Shown: piece after piece, positions 33,945 through 47,530 of the stretch
Layout: each line of letters begins with the position of its first letter
Numbering within the stretch: position 1 is the stretch's first letter
NCBI GenBank assembly: GCA_038087015.1
Contig: JASBNA010000036.1
Span: forward strand, 310,001-374,000
DNA: 64,000 nt
Reading direction: 5' to 3'
Origin: Cerrena zonata
Taxonomy: Eukaryota > Basidiomycota > Agaricomycetes > Polyporales > Cerrenaceae
Position numbers and translations under genes: made by a program
The notes under the pieces: generated by a model
Told to the model about the DNA's origin: nothing
What the model saw: only the letters and a program-made list of their open reading frames with translations
Databases searched by the model: none

Positions 33945-36900
33945 ATGCCTACAGTCTCAAAACGGTTCAGCTTCAAGAATCTCAAACGAAGACTTACTGG
34001 AGACAACAACGATGCATCCGAACGATCGAGAACTCCCTCACCTTCACGATTTGGACGGAACAAAAGTATTCCACCTGACGTTGAGAAGGGGGATGTCGCC
34101 GTTAGTGAGACCGCGAAACTTATAGTAACGGAAACAAGCTCTGCTTCAAATGAGACGGGAATTCGGCTGGGAGTTACTCAGAAAGAAATACTCACTCCTC
34201 TAGTACCTCCTCACGCAGCCATTGACATGCCTTCGCCCCAACTCTACGTTTCGCCCCCCACTCCCTTGGACCCAATCGCAAACTTAGCAGCTACTGGTAT
34301 TATGGATAGAATTCACGAAGGTCCCACATCGTCGAAAACGGAGAAGGTGCTAAATAAGATCGGTGAGCTGTGTCAATTGCTAATTCATGGGTCGTTATTT
34401 TTAACTCGAGCTATTCCATTTAGACGACATGGCAACTACTGTACAAGACCCCAATGGACTTGTAGTAACCGTAGTCCAGCCTATTAAAGCCCTTCTTGAG
34501 TCGTCTGGCGCAATAAAAGCTATCGAGGAGGGAATCAATACCTTCATGGAAGATATTCCTTGGCTCATGAAGGGACTGGATGAGATTGCAAGAATTCATC
34601 CAGTCGTTACTGGTAAATGATTTTGCTCGTATGTTTTAACAGACGGTCTCTAATATCTGTATAGTTGCTGTCCTTGCTTTTAAGACGGTCTACAAGATGG
34701 AGATGACGCGTCGAGAGAATGACAGCGTATCCAAGCTCTCTACGTCGAAATGAAAGATATGATGGCGGTTCTGATCCAGTAGGCTGACAATATTCTTTCT
34801 TTCATCCACCCACTTGACTAAAGTAATTTGTGTTTTTAGACTTAGAGACGTCCACGACAGGAATGACGTCGGTCCTGATGGGAGGACTATCGAAGCCAGA
34901 TTACAAGGTCTCGTCGGGAAGACTGCCACTGATATTAAAGAGTGTGCCAACGCATGCGATACATACTCAAAGAAACGACTTCTTGTCAAGATCCTCAGGG
35001 GTCAATCTTGGGAGACCAAACTCGTTGGGTTTGCGGGAGTGTTTACTCAGCGTCGAGTGCAGTTCGAGCAGGCCTTGACAATGCATACGGCTAGGGTTGT
35101 TGATGCCATTCACGAAGACGTTCATTACATGAAACATGCGATGGATGCTGCGAATACAAAGTTTGTTCATTTGTTGTCTGCCCATTTCAACTTGAATTAA
35201 GACTATATTTAGGCTGCAGATGATATTCGATACCCTCCTACCTCAGGATCTCGCCTCTTTGAAACGGAAAGTTATAGCTAAAGGCGACATCAATATACTC
35301 ATGAGCAGTAACACCACACTCAGAGAGCTTAACGAAGAAGAAAACTTCTTATCTTGGCACCAGAGCAACGAACACACGAAGAGGCGATCTGAATTCACAT
35401 TGGATGATCTGAAGGAGGAACTACGTTTGGACTTCGATGTGTCGCTGAAGGTCAACTTCGAGGCATTCGAGGGGAAGTTCAACTTGTATCATAGGCAGTT
35501 GAAAGACGATCTTTCGAAAACCATCGAGGAAGGCAATAACAGGGTGATTAACGCAGTCAGGGAGGGCCCTCACGATAAAATAAAGAACGAGGTAAATGAT
35601 GCCTCGTGTTCAATCTTATGTGCCTGACAGTTGTTTCTTAAGGAACTCAAAACGATCTGGAAAGAAATGGTAAGGCGATCGTGTCTATTTATTTTTTGTA
35701 GCTGAACCTCTATAAGGGCTGGCGACGGAACGTCAAAGCTCATCTTTTCGTGATGACTTTGCGAGATCACTTCCGCGAGAAAGTGCAGGAAATCAAACTC
35801 GATGCCACTGCTCAGTCTTCGAAGGAACAACATCGAACAGATGATTGGGCTCTAGATTATATATCTATCACCTGGCTACAGCCCATCATGGAGGCTTTCG
35901 ATGACGATGGCTCTGGATATGTTACTATTGCTGAAATCAATCAGTTTACCGACTCGATGCCGAGAGACTTGGGATGGAGGTAAGTTGATTGAGGTCTGGC
36001 TCCTTCTTTCCTTCGATAATAATAGATGCAGTTTGCAACATTGGATTGCATATTGGGCTGTCGGTAAGTGCGCTTCACAATAGCCTTCGATATGCATACA
36101 AATAAAACCAACCTAATTTAGGTTGGCGATACGCTACCGCCCAGTATATCGAGAAGATCAATCGTGTTATCGACAAGATGAATGCCCTTCGAAGCCGCGT
36201 CCTACCCGAAAACCGTTCCAGGGTGGAATATTACTTGGAGAGGGTCATGATGTATCTCATCAATATAACTGCCGGTTTTGCGCAAGAGGAAATCCCAGAA
36301 AGCTTGCAATCCAAGTTTAAGCCCTTTATCGATTATGAAGAAGCTCGTATTAGACAGAATCTTCAGGACATTCGATACGATTTCGATGCACTAGACCCTG
36401 TGTACGTTGTAGCAGGACCTGGACGAATCGAGAAGGTATGTTGTTGGCATTCTCTATCTCTGGTAAAATGCTCATCATTAAGAACGTAGTATGCCATGCC
36501 TTTGATTTATCTACTCCTCGATCGAGATTTGAAGATCTTCCGGGTTGCTCAACACAAACTTCTATCCGATGATGAGCTTTGGGATTCTGCTGAGAGTTTG
36601 TTGTGGGTATACGACACGATTGCCCTTCGTTCTAACGACCTCAGAGGTAATAATTTGCCTTTGTCACAAGCTTTATTGTGTTCTAAGATGTGATCAGACC
36701 TGTATAAGCAACAAAAGGAGGATGGTCCAACTCGATTTAAATCGGTTGCAGGTGGGCTGGTAAGCATCTTTCCTAATTACGCGGTTGTAGCCTTATTCAT
36801 AAATCACAATAGTTTAGGTATGTGTATAACGGCCAGGAGCTCTGGGCATCGCCCAATATCTTTGAAAAACGATTCCCTCGGGATGTCCCGGATTTCGAAG

Positions 36901-38727
36901 CCGACAGTTCACTTCCGGAACTAGAGATAGTCCTGAATAAACCATTGCGAACCGATAGTCCTTACAAAACGATGGGGTATGAAACGCCCGAAATGTTTGA
37001 ATTCGTGTCAGGTGCCTCGGATATAAACGTTCTGTGGGTGTTTTTCGAATCCTCTCGTCTTCAGTCATGACTAATCCAAATGGTGTAGCTTTGGGCAGTG
37101 GAACGGATTCCTTTACAGTACACTCGAATATCCACGTGTGGAGCAGGCCATGAGTTCGTTTACCTTCCAAGCAGACCCTAACGATCAACAGGCAATACGG
37201 GGCTCAGGGATAGAGGTCGATGGACTACTGTACACGATCAAGGGCAAATACTTCGTTTCCGACAGTGGGACTACCGAGGTCGAATTTGCTCTTTTCTATG
37301 AAGGTGGTGACCCGACAAAATACTTCAAAGGTCATTTGGACGAGAACAACTCTTTGATCGGGTTGCATGGCTATATGGACGATGTCTCGAAAGAGAACTA
37401 TGCGTGCCTTTTCATTCTTCGAAATGTTCCTGCGGAAATCATGGCTTGCCGTCCAGGCCCAGCTGAGTTCGTTGAGAACAAACCTCGCGCACTGTGGAAG
37501 TTCGCAAGAGATGCTATTCTGATGCAGACTCGTCGCGAACTGTTCTCATGGTCTTACTTCGAAGAAAGGAGGAACCGTAGAAGACAATACATCAAGTACG
37601 GTATTCGATACTGGTGTTATGGCCGACGGTTGGATAAAGATGAATCTGCCCAGTTCCTTGCGTCCCAGAGGCAGATCTTACCGGTAGATGGGCTGTACTA
37701 TCTCAGTCTGCGCAAACACATAATAGCAATCATGCCATGCCATTTGTGAGTCCTATATGTTTTCACTCACGTCTTATTTGAGGACTTATACCGAATCTTC
37801 TAGTGATTGCACCTGTGATGTATGTTCTCGGGCACTCGGTGGCAGCAGAATCATTTGTGCGGATTGTCACTCTTCACGTTGGGATACAGTGGACTTTTGT
37901 GGGGATTCAACATGTCACACACATTCGGTCACCCGGAGCGATCTCAAGAGCGATCATCTCCCAACTCACAGCTTCGTCAAGATACGAACCAACATTCAAT
38001 GGCACGATATCAAGAAATTGAGACAGAATGCTGCGACCGTTCTGGAGCGATGGAGACGTCACCCCGTTTCTACTCTCGAAATGCCTCTGAACAAGAATGA
38101 TAACGACAAGCTATCTGTCCCAGAAGAATCGCCCGTGAAGTTTATCCACTGCTTCGTCTGTCAGACGAGTCTGACCAAGGCGTTCTGGTACTGCGCAGAG
38201 TGCGCTGGTGAGCTATTTCCCTTCCTCATTGGTGTGTCGAATTTAAGAGATCTCCTTAGATTGTGCGATCTGTGAGACGTGTGAGATCAATACACTTCTG
38301 TCGTGTCTTGCATGTAAGCGGCCATTCGAACAACCCTCGTGGTATTATGGATCTCAGCCGAGTGAGTATCTATCACAATACCTCTTAGCCAAATCAACTC
38401 ACACTGGTGACTGCAGATGACGAATCTTTATGTAGCACCTGCACAGCAAAAGGAGTAAAACCACCTGCGAATACAATTAAGGGACTTCCACATACTTATC
38501 TCCATTCTCTTGTGTGGTGTCAGGACCGCCTCGAGGGTCCTGTAGAGCCCTTATTAACCACAGAACTCGCACGGTCTACTCTCATCTCTTTGCTCCATGG
38601 TCTTCCTCCCTTGCTACACGGTCGAGACTCTACACAGCTTGCACCTATACAAGAGGCACTCACATCTTTGGAACAGCTCATGACTACTCTGCAATTGACC
38701 CAGGACGTTGAAAAAGAATCCCTCTGA
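33945..38727 (+). CDS. Large EF-hand and ZZ-finger protein with an adaptor-like N-terminal domain
   Basis: About 18 exons encode more than 1,100 residues. After a Ser/Thr/Pro-rich head comes a domain read from PWLMKGLDEIARIHPV, VAVLAFKTVYKMEMTRREND and CANACDTYSKKR. This block also occurs at the N-terminus of many Agaricomycete NLR-like and related proteins. A helical middle section follows, then one canonical EF-hand (FDDDGSGYVTIAE, a Ca2+ loop of 12 with D, D, S, Y, T and E in place), next to HWIAYWAVGWRYATAQYIEK. A beta-rich region reads LWASPNIFEKRFP and WNGFLYSTLEYPRVE. The C-terminus holds a ZZ-type zinc finger (CTCDVCSRALGG, then CADCHSSRWDTVDFC), plus further Cys pairs (CFVCQTSL, CAECA, CETCE, CLACKRPF). 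One frame break occurs near 34728, just after the REND motif. The domain set suggests a calcium-linked scaffold; function is not known. Confidence 0.75.
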
Positions 38728-39097
38728 TCCCATTTTTAAATTCTTGTTTTCGATATTATTCAACGCCATAAACGATGTTTTTGAGCCATACTGGTCCATT
38801 TACCTCACACCTCTCCCTGTATTTTGAGATAGAATATTATGATATATATTTCCATCTTAGTATGTTCCGCATACTGTTTTGAGACAGCTTGAAGTCCGAT
38901 CATCCCATCACCATGATCGATCGAATTGCCGAACGGCGTCATGGTCTGAGTAAGTCGTTATCCCTACTAAAAGCCACGATAGTGAGAGTTTCTGCATTCA
39001 ATTTATTCTCAAACGAATTGACCTCGCACAGTACTGTGCGGCTGCACTTTGTCCATAACTTCATCATATCTTATGTGGTAGACTGTTCAACTAGGTC
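38728..39097. other. Spacer and promoter of DDB1
   Basis: About 370 bp. Apart from a short 5' open frame at ~38913 (MIDRIAERRHGL before a GTAAGT), nothing was seen. That small ORF could be an upstream non-coding or alternative first exon of DDB1. Confidence 0.35.
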
Positions 39098-42000
39098 ATG
39101 AAGCTTGTAACGACCTTTCATTCAACCTCATCTGTGGTTGGCTCTCTCAAATGTCGTCTAACCCCGGACTCTGAACTAGAGTATCTAGTGATAGCAAGAC
39201 CTAATCGCATCGAGGTCTCTGCTTTAACTCCGGATGGTCTTCGCCCAGAATGTGAACTAGAGATATGGGGTCGCGTTTTGGCATTGAGAAGCATTCCAAG
39301 TCCAGTACGTCGTCCCTGAATATGTCAGAAATTAGCTGTAACTTAATTACTTCACAGGATGCCGCAAAACTGCTCATTCTTACTGATCACCCTGACCCTT
39401 ATGCTATCGTTCTCGCTTTCGATCCTGATTCCCCAACACCTAGCCTCCGCACTCTCAGCTCTGTATCCCTTCATGATCGCAATGCCCAACATGCTGAATT
39501 CTGCACCGATGCTATTGTGAGCCCAGATGGAGAAGTTGCCATTATCAGCTGCTACAAAGGGAAATTAAGAGTCCTTTCACTTGATGAGGGAAAGATCCTC
39601 GATTCCGTCGATGTTGCGTGCGTCCTCTCCTCCAAGGTACGGGCCACAGACCATCCGACTAAATATTTTTCACAGCATCCCTGAACTCAACCTTATATCC
39701 ATCGCGTTTATTGAATATGACACTCAATATCACCTAGCTATGGCTCACGTCGATCATCGGGGACGCATACAACTCCTATCTAAAGAACTCGACATCGGCC
39801 GCAATGACATCTCCATTTCAACAGTACCGAGCGAGTTGCTCCCAACCACTATTCTCCTGCAAAATGATGTCGTACTGTCGGACGCTCCACGACCATTTCA
39901 TCTAATTCCAGTACCTCGCTTTCAGGTCAACTTTCTTGATCACAGCGTGGATACGGAAGGCGGTGTGATTGTCATTGGTGCTCGTTCGATATGGTATTTC
40001 GAATTGGCCTTAGAACATGAACTAAGAGTCAAGAAGGAGAAGCGACGGAGATTAGAGAATCGAAAGTCGAGCGGGACAGATAGTGAGAAGGCAAAGGCAA
40101 AGGAGAAGGAGAAGGAACGAGAATCGAGGAAGGTGAAACCAAAGGCATCGGTGACATGGCCATGGGGGGAAGTGACAGCGTAAGTCGGTATCTTCGTAAT
40201 AACTATTTATTAGATCCTAATCTTTCTCTTTAGGGTCTTACCAGTTGATTCCACATTCCGAAAGATCTTGATTGGGGACAAATTCGGTTATCTTAGCCTT
40301 CTCACTTTGGATAATCGACCTAGCCTAACATTAGCACCCATCGGAAAGGTAGAATTGTCTCTATCTTCTCGTGTAACGAGTACGCTGAAAGCATCTTCAG
40401 GCATCCCCGCCTACGACCTTAACGCATATAACGTCCCAATTCTTCTATATTGGCTCTCATGTGGGCAACTCTCAGCTCGTTCGTCTCCTTCAAGCACCCG
40501 CTTCGTCATCAGACACAGACACGCTACCTATTCCATCCAGTATCCCAACATCCCCACCCTCAATTCTTAGTGCAGAAAGGAGGAAAGATGACGACAAGGA
40601 GCGTGCTAAAGGTGCGATAATAAAATTGACAGGAAGTTATGTCGAAGTCTTGGAGTCGTTCCGGAATATTGCCCCAATTGTCGATGCTACATCAGCCGAT
40701 ATAGATGGCAGTGGTCAGGTAAAATATCCCGTGTTTCTCTTGGATAAGTATTTGCTAATCCTTTTTGCATATCATAATAGCCTCAGCTTATTACCTGCTC
40801 TGGAGAGAATAGTACTGGGTCAATTAATGTTCTGCAAAATGGCGCAGACTTTGTGGAAGTTGCGACGTTGGAAGGGTTGACTAGTGTTGCAAAGATTTGT
40901 CCTATTCGTTCGCGATATCAAAACTCGTACGTCTAGTGTCTGTCTTCTCCGATTGAATAACCCTTCTGATTCGCTCTTACATAGCACACATACCCACATC
41001 TTATTCTCATCCCCTCATGGATCCCAAATATTCGCCCTCGACGAACCCGGTTCGCTTCGAAGACTCGACACATCCTCAACGGGACTAAACACGAGCCTCA
41101 ATACCCACGCTTTCACAAATATCGCCAAACGTACTATTGTAAATGGCAAATCCTCATACGTTGACTCATCTTGGGTTGTCCAAGTAACACAGAAGGCAGT
41201 GACTCTGCTAGACTATGACGAAGCTCTGAAAGTATTCCATAGAGTTGGTCACGAATGGACACCGATGAAATTGAATATTTCGGCTCAGGAGTTGAGTATC
41301 GTGGCCGCGGATGTTAGTCCAAGTCAGATTACTGTTGGTATCGAGGGTGGGCATATTGCTGTTTTGGGTGCGAATGCAGAGGGTCAAATAGACCTGTTAC
41401 AGTAAGCTTCAGTGCATTTGAGATTCTGTGGTGTTACTGATAATGCTACAGATTCGACTCGTTACACAAGGAAATTTGCTCTATTTCATGTCAATCATTC
41501 GACCATGCTGGAATGTTCACCACTCGAATTGCGGTTTCGTTCTGGGAGGATAATACCATTGCACTCTACGGATTCCAAGGAAACAAACTCCAGCTATTAT
41601 CTAAAAGCGATCCTCTTCCCTCGTTACCAAATTCGGTACTGCTACACAACTTCGGATCAGGGCGCAAAGCCAAAGATACAGATTATCGACCCTGTGTTCT
41701 GGCAGGTTTAGTCGATGGCTCTATCCTGACATTCAGCTTCCGGGATAATCAACTCCAGGACAAGAAGGTTTTCTCGCTAGGTGGCACCCCCGTTCAATTA
41801 TCAGGCATGCGATATTGACGGCAAACGAGCTGTGTTTGCGAGTGGAAGCACTTCTGCTATCCTTTATTGGGATAAGCAAAGTGTGAGGTATTCTCCGGTG
41901 TTGATCAAGGATGTGGTTGCTACGAGTCGTTTGAATACTCCTGCATTCTCGTCTTGCCATGTCTTTGCGACCGAGTCTAGTATTATCTTCGGAAAGGTGA

Positions 42001-43586
42001 ATGGCGTGGACAAAATGCAAATTCGTCAGGTATGGTATCTTACTTTCCCTAATATAATCTGATATTAACGATTATTTAGATCCCACTTGGTTATGAAAAT
42101 CCACGTCGGATCGCTTATCATAGACAACTCAATGAGTTCGGTCTCGCGTGCCGACACGTTACTCCAAATCGAATTGGAGACCCAGAACTATGCCGTAACA
42201 CATTCAACATACTCGATGGTCGCACATTCCAACGTATGTCTACACTCCTTTTTACCTTCGTCAAGCTTATGGGATACTCATCGACGGTACAGGTGTCAGC
42301 CAATTCATCTGCGACCAAGACGAAGAGATCAGCGCAGTGTGCTCTCTCGACAAACTGGATACATCAAATCCACTATTCAGTGTTCGGAAACCTTCTTTCT
42401 GCATCGGCACGATCCTCCATGTCCCAGGGGAACGAGAACCCACCTTCGGGACGAATCATCATCTTCAAAGAACCAGCTAGCCAATCCGAAGTGAACAGGC
42501 TGAGTGTCTTGACTTCCATCAAGACAGACGGGTGTGTCTGGGCTTTGGATGTCGTAAACGATATGATCATCGCCGCGGTCAACTCATCCTGTAAGTTATA
42601 GATCCGCGGAGAACCTAGTTTCTTCTTGCTTATCCTTATCTCTCTCTCCCTTGTCATAGGTCGTACTTTATAGTCTGACTGGGGCCAGTTCTGGTGCATC
42701 GTTGACGAAGGCATGTGAATGGAACCATAACTATGCTGTGATCAGCTTGGTCGCGCATGGGCATACTATCACGATCGGAGATGCTATTAGCTCCGTCTCA
42801 GTTTTGGAAGTCGTCGGGACGAAGATTAAGAGTATAGCGCAGGATTATGGTCCACTTTGGCCTGTTGCGGTCGAAGCACTTCCTGGGAATGGTGTTATTG
42901 GAGGCAATGTAAGTCGATGGTCTATCGTTATTGGAAACTTTACCTAATTTGTCCCTGAATAGGCTGATGGCAATCTTTTCACCTTTGCGTTGGAGCAGGT
43001 TGGACAACGAGCCCTTTTGAGTCAGAAGGGCAGGTATCACCTTGGCGAGATGGTCACCAAAGTCTTACCAGGTTCGTACCGATTCTATATTATGGTCTTA
43101 TATGCTACAACCAATACTTATGCAATCTTTAGGAGGTATTGTGGGTTCAGAAGCGCAAGATACATCTGTATTCAAGCCAGAACATATCTTCTTCACTTCA
43201 TCCGGGCGTATATGCCAGACACTCCAAATATCTGACAGGAAACTCTCCCTCGCTCTGACATCATTACAAGGTAACATGGCCAAGAAACTTCTAGGACCCG
43301 GAGGAATAAGTCACACAAAGTAAGTAATGCCCTTAACGCATAACAACTCAATATTCATAATTTCGAACCTACTTTGATTAGATGGCGAACACCCACCACC
43401 CGACAAGGACGAAGTGACGCCGACATTGACGGAGCACAAGGTTTCCTCGACGGTGATTTCATCGAACAGTGGCTTACCCAACCAAACATGCAAGCATTCC
43501 TCAAAGGCGACAACGAAGCGGAAAGAGTATCGATTGGACAATCGGAGATGCGGGATCTACTGGAAAAGCTACAAAGCTTACATTAA
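39098..43586 (+). CDS. DDB1: DDB1-like protein (MMS1/CPSF-A family) with several frame breaks
   Basis: DDB1 is the three-propeller adaptor of CUL4 ubiquitin ligases, active in the nucleus in DNA repair and protein turnover. The start MKLVTTFHSTSSVVGSLKCR, followed by a PNRIEVSALTPDGL segment and EIWGRV, is the family N-terminus. Middle marks are SHVGNSQLVRLLQAPAS, a QPQLITCSGENSTGS segment, RAVFASGSTSAILYW, IPLGYENPRRIAYHRQ and ACEWNHNYAVISLVAHG. The end RYHLGEMVTKVLP, GGISHTKWRTPTTRQ, FLDGDFIEQWL is the DDB1 C-terminal domain. About 13 exons. Four places do not read in frame: 40373-40400 (a 28-nt GT...AG segment would fix it if spliced), ~41804 (one extra G), ~42441-42446 (one extra base) and the junction at ~42590. 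The protein on each side is well conserved. RSE1 and CFT1 are relatives, but the start and end fit DDB1 better. Confidence 0.85.
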
Positions 43587-43728
43587 ATATCATGCAGGTG
43601 GGGGTCGTGACGAATGGATTCTGAGATGAGAGGGGGGGAAATGCGAAGAATCTCAAGAGCAAGAGCAAGAAGTGGTGGAGTGGCAAAACTGTTGTATGCA
43701 CTATGTGTAAATGTACTACTAGTCCGAT

Positions 43729-46700
43729 TCAAAACTGATCATGGAAATGTGATTTGATCAATGTGTGTGAAGGGATTGAATCAGAGGTTTTTGGAGAAAA
43801 CCCTGGAGGAAACTGTTTCGATAGGGAGTGGATGAATTCGTTTTCTTCGCCGCGTTGGGGGGCGAAGTAGAATCCGGAGGCTAGGACGAGGATAACTACA
43901 AAGATTCATGAATATTAGCGGACAATCAACTGAAGTGAGAGATGAAATATGACGAACCTTAAGATGAGAATACTTCCTCGGTGGTAGTTACTCTTCGCCT
44001 CGATGTAAGTATAGGTCATGAGGAAGACGGATAGGATGATGACGACGACATCCCAACGAGGGAAAATGAGTCTAGCGAGAGCTCGTCAGTTTCCCGTAAA
44101 CTGAATTACGATTCGGATAGAGACGTACGTGAATGTGTCCGAGACCGAGCCCATCTTCTCTGGCGCATACCAAGCAGAGAAAGCGACCATAGCAGGAATC
44201 TGCAACAAACAAACCTGAAGCGCATACGCCGATCCGATTTCCATACTAATCCCCACTCCATCAGCTCAAAGCTCAACAAGTAAAAAAAGGAAGACGACAA
44301 CGCACCTAAGAGCGATATTCCCATTCAAAGCAAACGACATCGCATTCATAAATTCCGTCGTATTAGGCACCAACGCAAAAAGCGTCACCCCCAAAAACTT
44401 CTCATCAATCCCCGAGCCCTCCAACACCACATCCACCACATCCACCAACAACTCCGCAATCAACGCATAGAACGCCGTACACGCCAACAACACACTCGCA
44501 CTCGTCGTCCGACTCCATGAAGGTGCATCGTGCCCTCCGTGACTACCGTCATCGGCTTCGGCGATAGGGACACCTACGGCTGAGGAGGATCGGAGGCGGG
44601 GACCTTGGGTTTGTTGGTGTCGGAGGGCGCTGACGGTGGCTACTGCGACTGCTCGAGTGAAGTCGTCTGTGGTGATGTGGTCGGGAGGTTGGATACCGGT
44701 GTCTTTGATAGCGTGGTTGACGCTTTCGAGTAAGGGTGTGTATGGAGAAGGAGCGTTGATGACTGGTGGGTTGGCGTATGAGATCCTCTTAGGGCCTGGG
44801 TTTTGTGTGCCGGGTAACGAGATACTGGGGTGTTGATCAGTTGGGCTGGATGCGTCGGGGGCACGGGGTGTTGGGGTCTGACTACGCGAGGGGACAGTGC
44901 TTGTGGTTATACTAGGCTGGTGACGTAAGGAAAGACCTTGAGATGTGGGGTGAGTTCCTGGAATCAACCGATTGTAGAGCGAGATACGGTTTTGTTGGGA
45001 AGGATGTACTTGGACGTCGATGGGGTGTAAGAGCTGTTGAGGGTTCTGCCAAATTTGACTTGCATGTGTGCGAAGGGAGAACCAGAGACCGATCAGGTAC
45101 GACTAGAAACATAAAATGAAAAGAGTGAAATTGTAAGTGAATGTTGTGACAACGAAGAATGTGAGGAATGTGAAATGTTACTCACCAAGAGTAGTATAGT
45201 CGCACAGAAATACATCAGGGTCTTCACAGTCGATTGGTAAAACGGATCGTCGACAGGATCTGGGTGTTCATAGTAACAATGTTGACACACCCACGGTCTG
45301 CTAGTAGACGAGACATCGTCCGGACATCCATCGCAAATAAGCTGGAACTACAGAAGAAGAAATTTCCTTCGTCAGTACATGTATCAAATACACAATCAAA
45401 TTCCGACATACACTTCCATAAGTCTGATAAAACAGTGTAGGCGCAATCGTCCCGATGAAAGCCATAATTAACAGCATACTAGTGACTCCCGCACTCTTCG
45501 CGTTGAACTTCATTTCCTTCTTCCTCAACGCTCCACTACACATACTCATCCCTGGCATGAGTAGCACACCCGCCAAAATACTGCCTACGATCGATCCTTC
45601 GACGAGATGACCTTTTCCTTGGGTCAAAGCAATCGCGTAAAGGATAATTTCGATAATAGAGCCGAATGTCGCGTTGATGACTGCACCCATTCCGATTGAT
45701 GATTGTGCGGATATTGAGGCGACGGCCATTCCGATAAAGTAGGATAAGGGTATGACACTAGCTAAACTGAGCAAGAAAATCAGAGGGCGCATGGTGATCA
45801 AAGCGAGGAGAGGGGGTATATGTTTTCCTGCACGTTCTCGACGTTCTGCGAGAGGCAAGAGTATAAATCCATCCAGGAGAACGAAAAAGACGATCGGGAG
45901 GAGATTGATAAAGAGGATGTTGACACCACCGACGGTATATTTGTAGAATTTCCATCCAAATGCTCGGTAAGTACACAATAGGACGGTAGAGGTGGGGGAT
46001 CCTGAGGGAGCTGCTTGACCTGCGGACAGTCGGGTATGTTTGAAGGAGAGACGAGAAGTGGTTTGCGAACTGCTGGGTTGGTCTTCCGAGTCGGGGCTTG
46101 GCTCTGTGGTTTGTTCGGAGACTACAACGGGTGCGGCGCAGAAGCGGATATTGGTAGGATGTTGGAACAGGTGCTTGATGAGAGCCCAGTTGAGCTTGGC
46201 CATGGGAATGAAGAAGACGAGACCCCAGCAGGCAAGGCAGACGAGCAACATGAGGGGTGCGATGAGCGTGGTGAGGAAGAGCCAGAAACATATCCTTCCG
46301 AGAATATCGGAGGATTTTCCTCGAGAGACACCGATCGAGTAGGTCTGAGTTGAATAAGATGGTGTTGCACCGTAAGATTTGGACGGAGTAAGACCGGGAC
46401 GACGCTCGCTTAGCCCAGAGTGGCTGAGGAGTGATGTTTCCTCGTTTATAGAAGCATCCCATGAGGTCGAGGAAGGCTGTTGTTGAGGTGCACTCCTTGG
46501 GGTGATTGTAGAGTGATTAGACGAGACCACTGCATCATCTTCAGATACCGTATCCATTGGATGAGTTGCCGTGGCTGAAGCAGGGTACTTGTTCCTCGTC
46601 TTCAGGAAGTGACCCCTCGCCAAGTTCACCTTCGACATATTTGCCGAACGGCCAGACAAGGTACCATCCCAAGCCAAAGAAGAGAGACGAGAAGCGTCTG

Positions 46701-47530
46701 CCTCCAGCGGGGATGATGAAGAGTACCGCTGAAACAAACAGGCATGCTAACGCAAGCCACCAGCCAAAGAAGACCGCCCAGAAGATGTTCCCTGGTAATA
46801 AATGGCGTTCTGCTTGGGCAGAGGGGACGGAGTGCAATGCCTGGTCGGCATAGCGCGTCACCGAACGCGACTTCTTGTACAGAGCGGGTTTCCATATGGG
46901 CAGACCGAACGGATGCTCGACGTTAATCAGAGACTGTCGGTCTCGAAGCGTGATGGGGTCTTCTTCTCTTTGCGACTCGCCCTCATCGTATTCATCCCCT
47001 TCGCCACTCTCATCGCGATGCCGGTCACTGCTATGGTTCCTACGATAACTTTCGCCATCTCGTCCTTCTGCGTGTTCCGTATCGTCCGAGTGTTCTTCCT
47101 CACTAACTAGTTCACCATCGTCCCGATAACCTCTGTTGGTCGCATGAGAGCTGGCTACACTGGTACTTCTTGCACCACGCCTCTTGACAGAGGCCGCTGA
47201 CATGGTACGTGTCGAATGCGAAAAGTTGGTACGACGGGGTGAGGTCGGGCGAGTGCTGGAAAGATTAAAGTAGGAGGTGCCCTGGTGGTGATGGGTGGGG
47301 GTCTCGTTGGGAGACCAGTGGTGATGGGAGCTCTGGCTGAGGCTGCGATGGATGGGGAGACGTTGAGCAGTGTGGCTCAATGAGGAAGGGAACCTGGATG
47401 ATTGGGTGGGAGTGGTGCCGTGCGTGGCAGAGGAAGAAGAGGGTTCGGCCCCTGCAGCCACAGCCTGAGAGGGATCATCTGCGAGTTCATCTCGAGAACC
47501 AGAGCTATCCCTGGCCGGAATGCCTGACAT
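43729..47530 (-). CDS. Vacuolar-type cation/H+ exchanger (CAX, VNX1-like) with long N-terminal tail
   Basis: The product is about 1,100 residues. It starts [20 protein letters not shown] with a ~200-residue Ser/His/Glu-rich tail, then helices ([38 protein letters not shown]). Exchanger core half one: [20 protein letters not shown] and the c-1 motif [21 protein letters not shown] Cys-containing loop follows (CDGCPDD, then [19 protein letters not shown]), possibly metal-binding. Core half two: [20 protein letters not shown] then [10 protein letters not shown], the c-2 region, and [17 protein letters not shown]. Type II CAX proteins such as yeast Vnx1 share this long N-tail and central loop; they move Na+, K+ or Ca2+ into the vacuole against H+. 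A one-base frame change at 46583-46585 is best read as an extra C (see findings). The last exon ends SHFHDQF at 43729. Confidence 0.85.
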
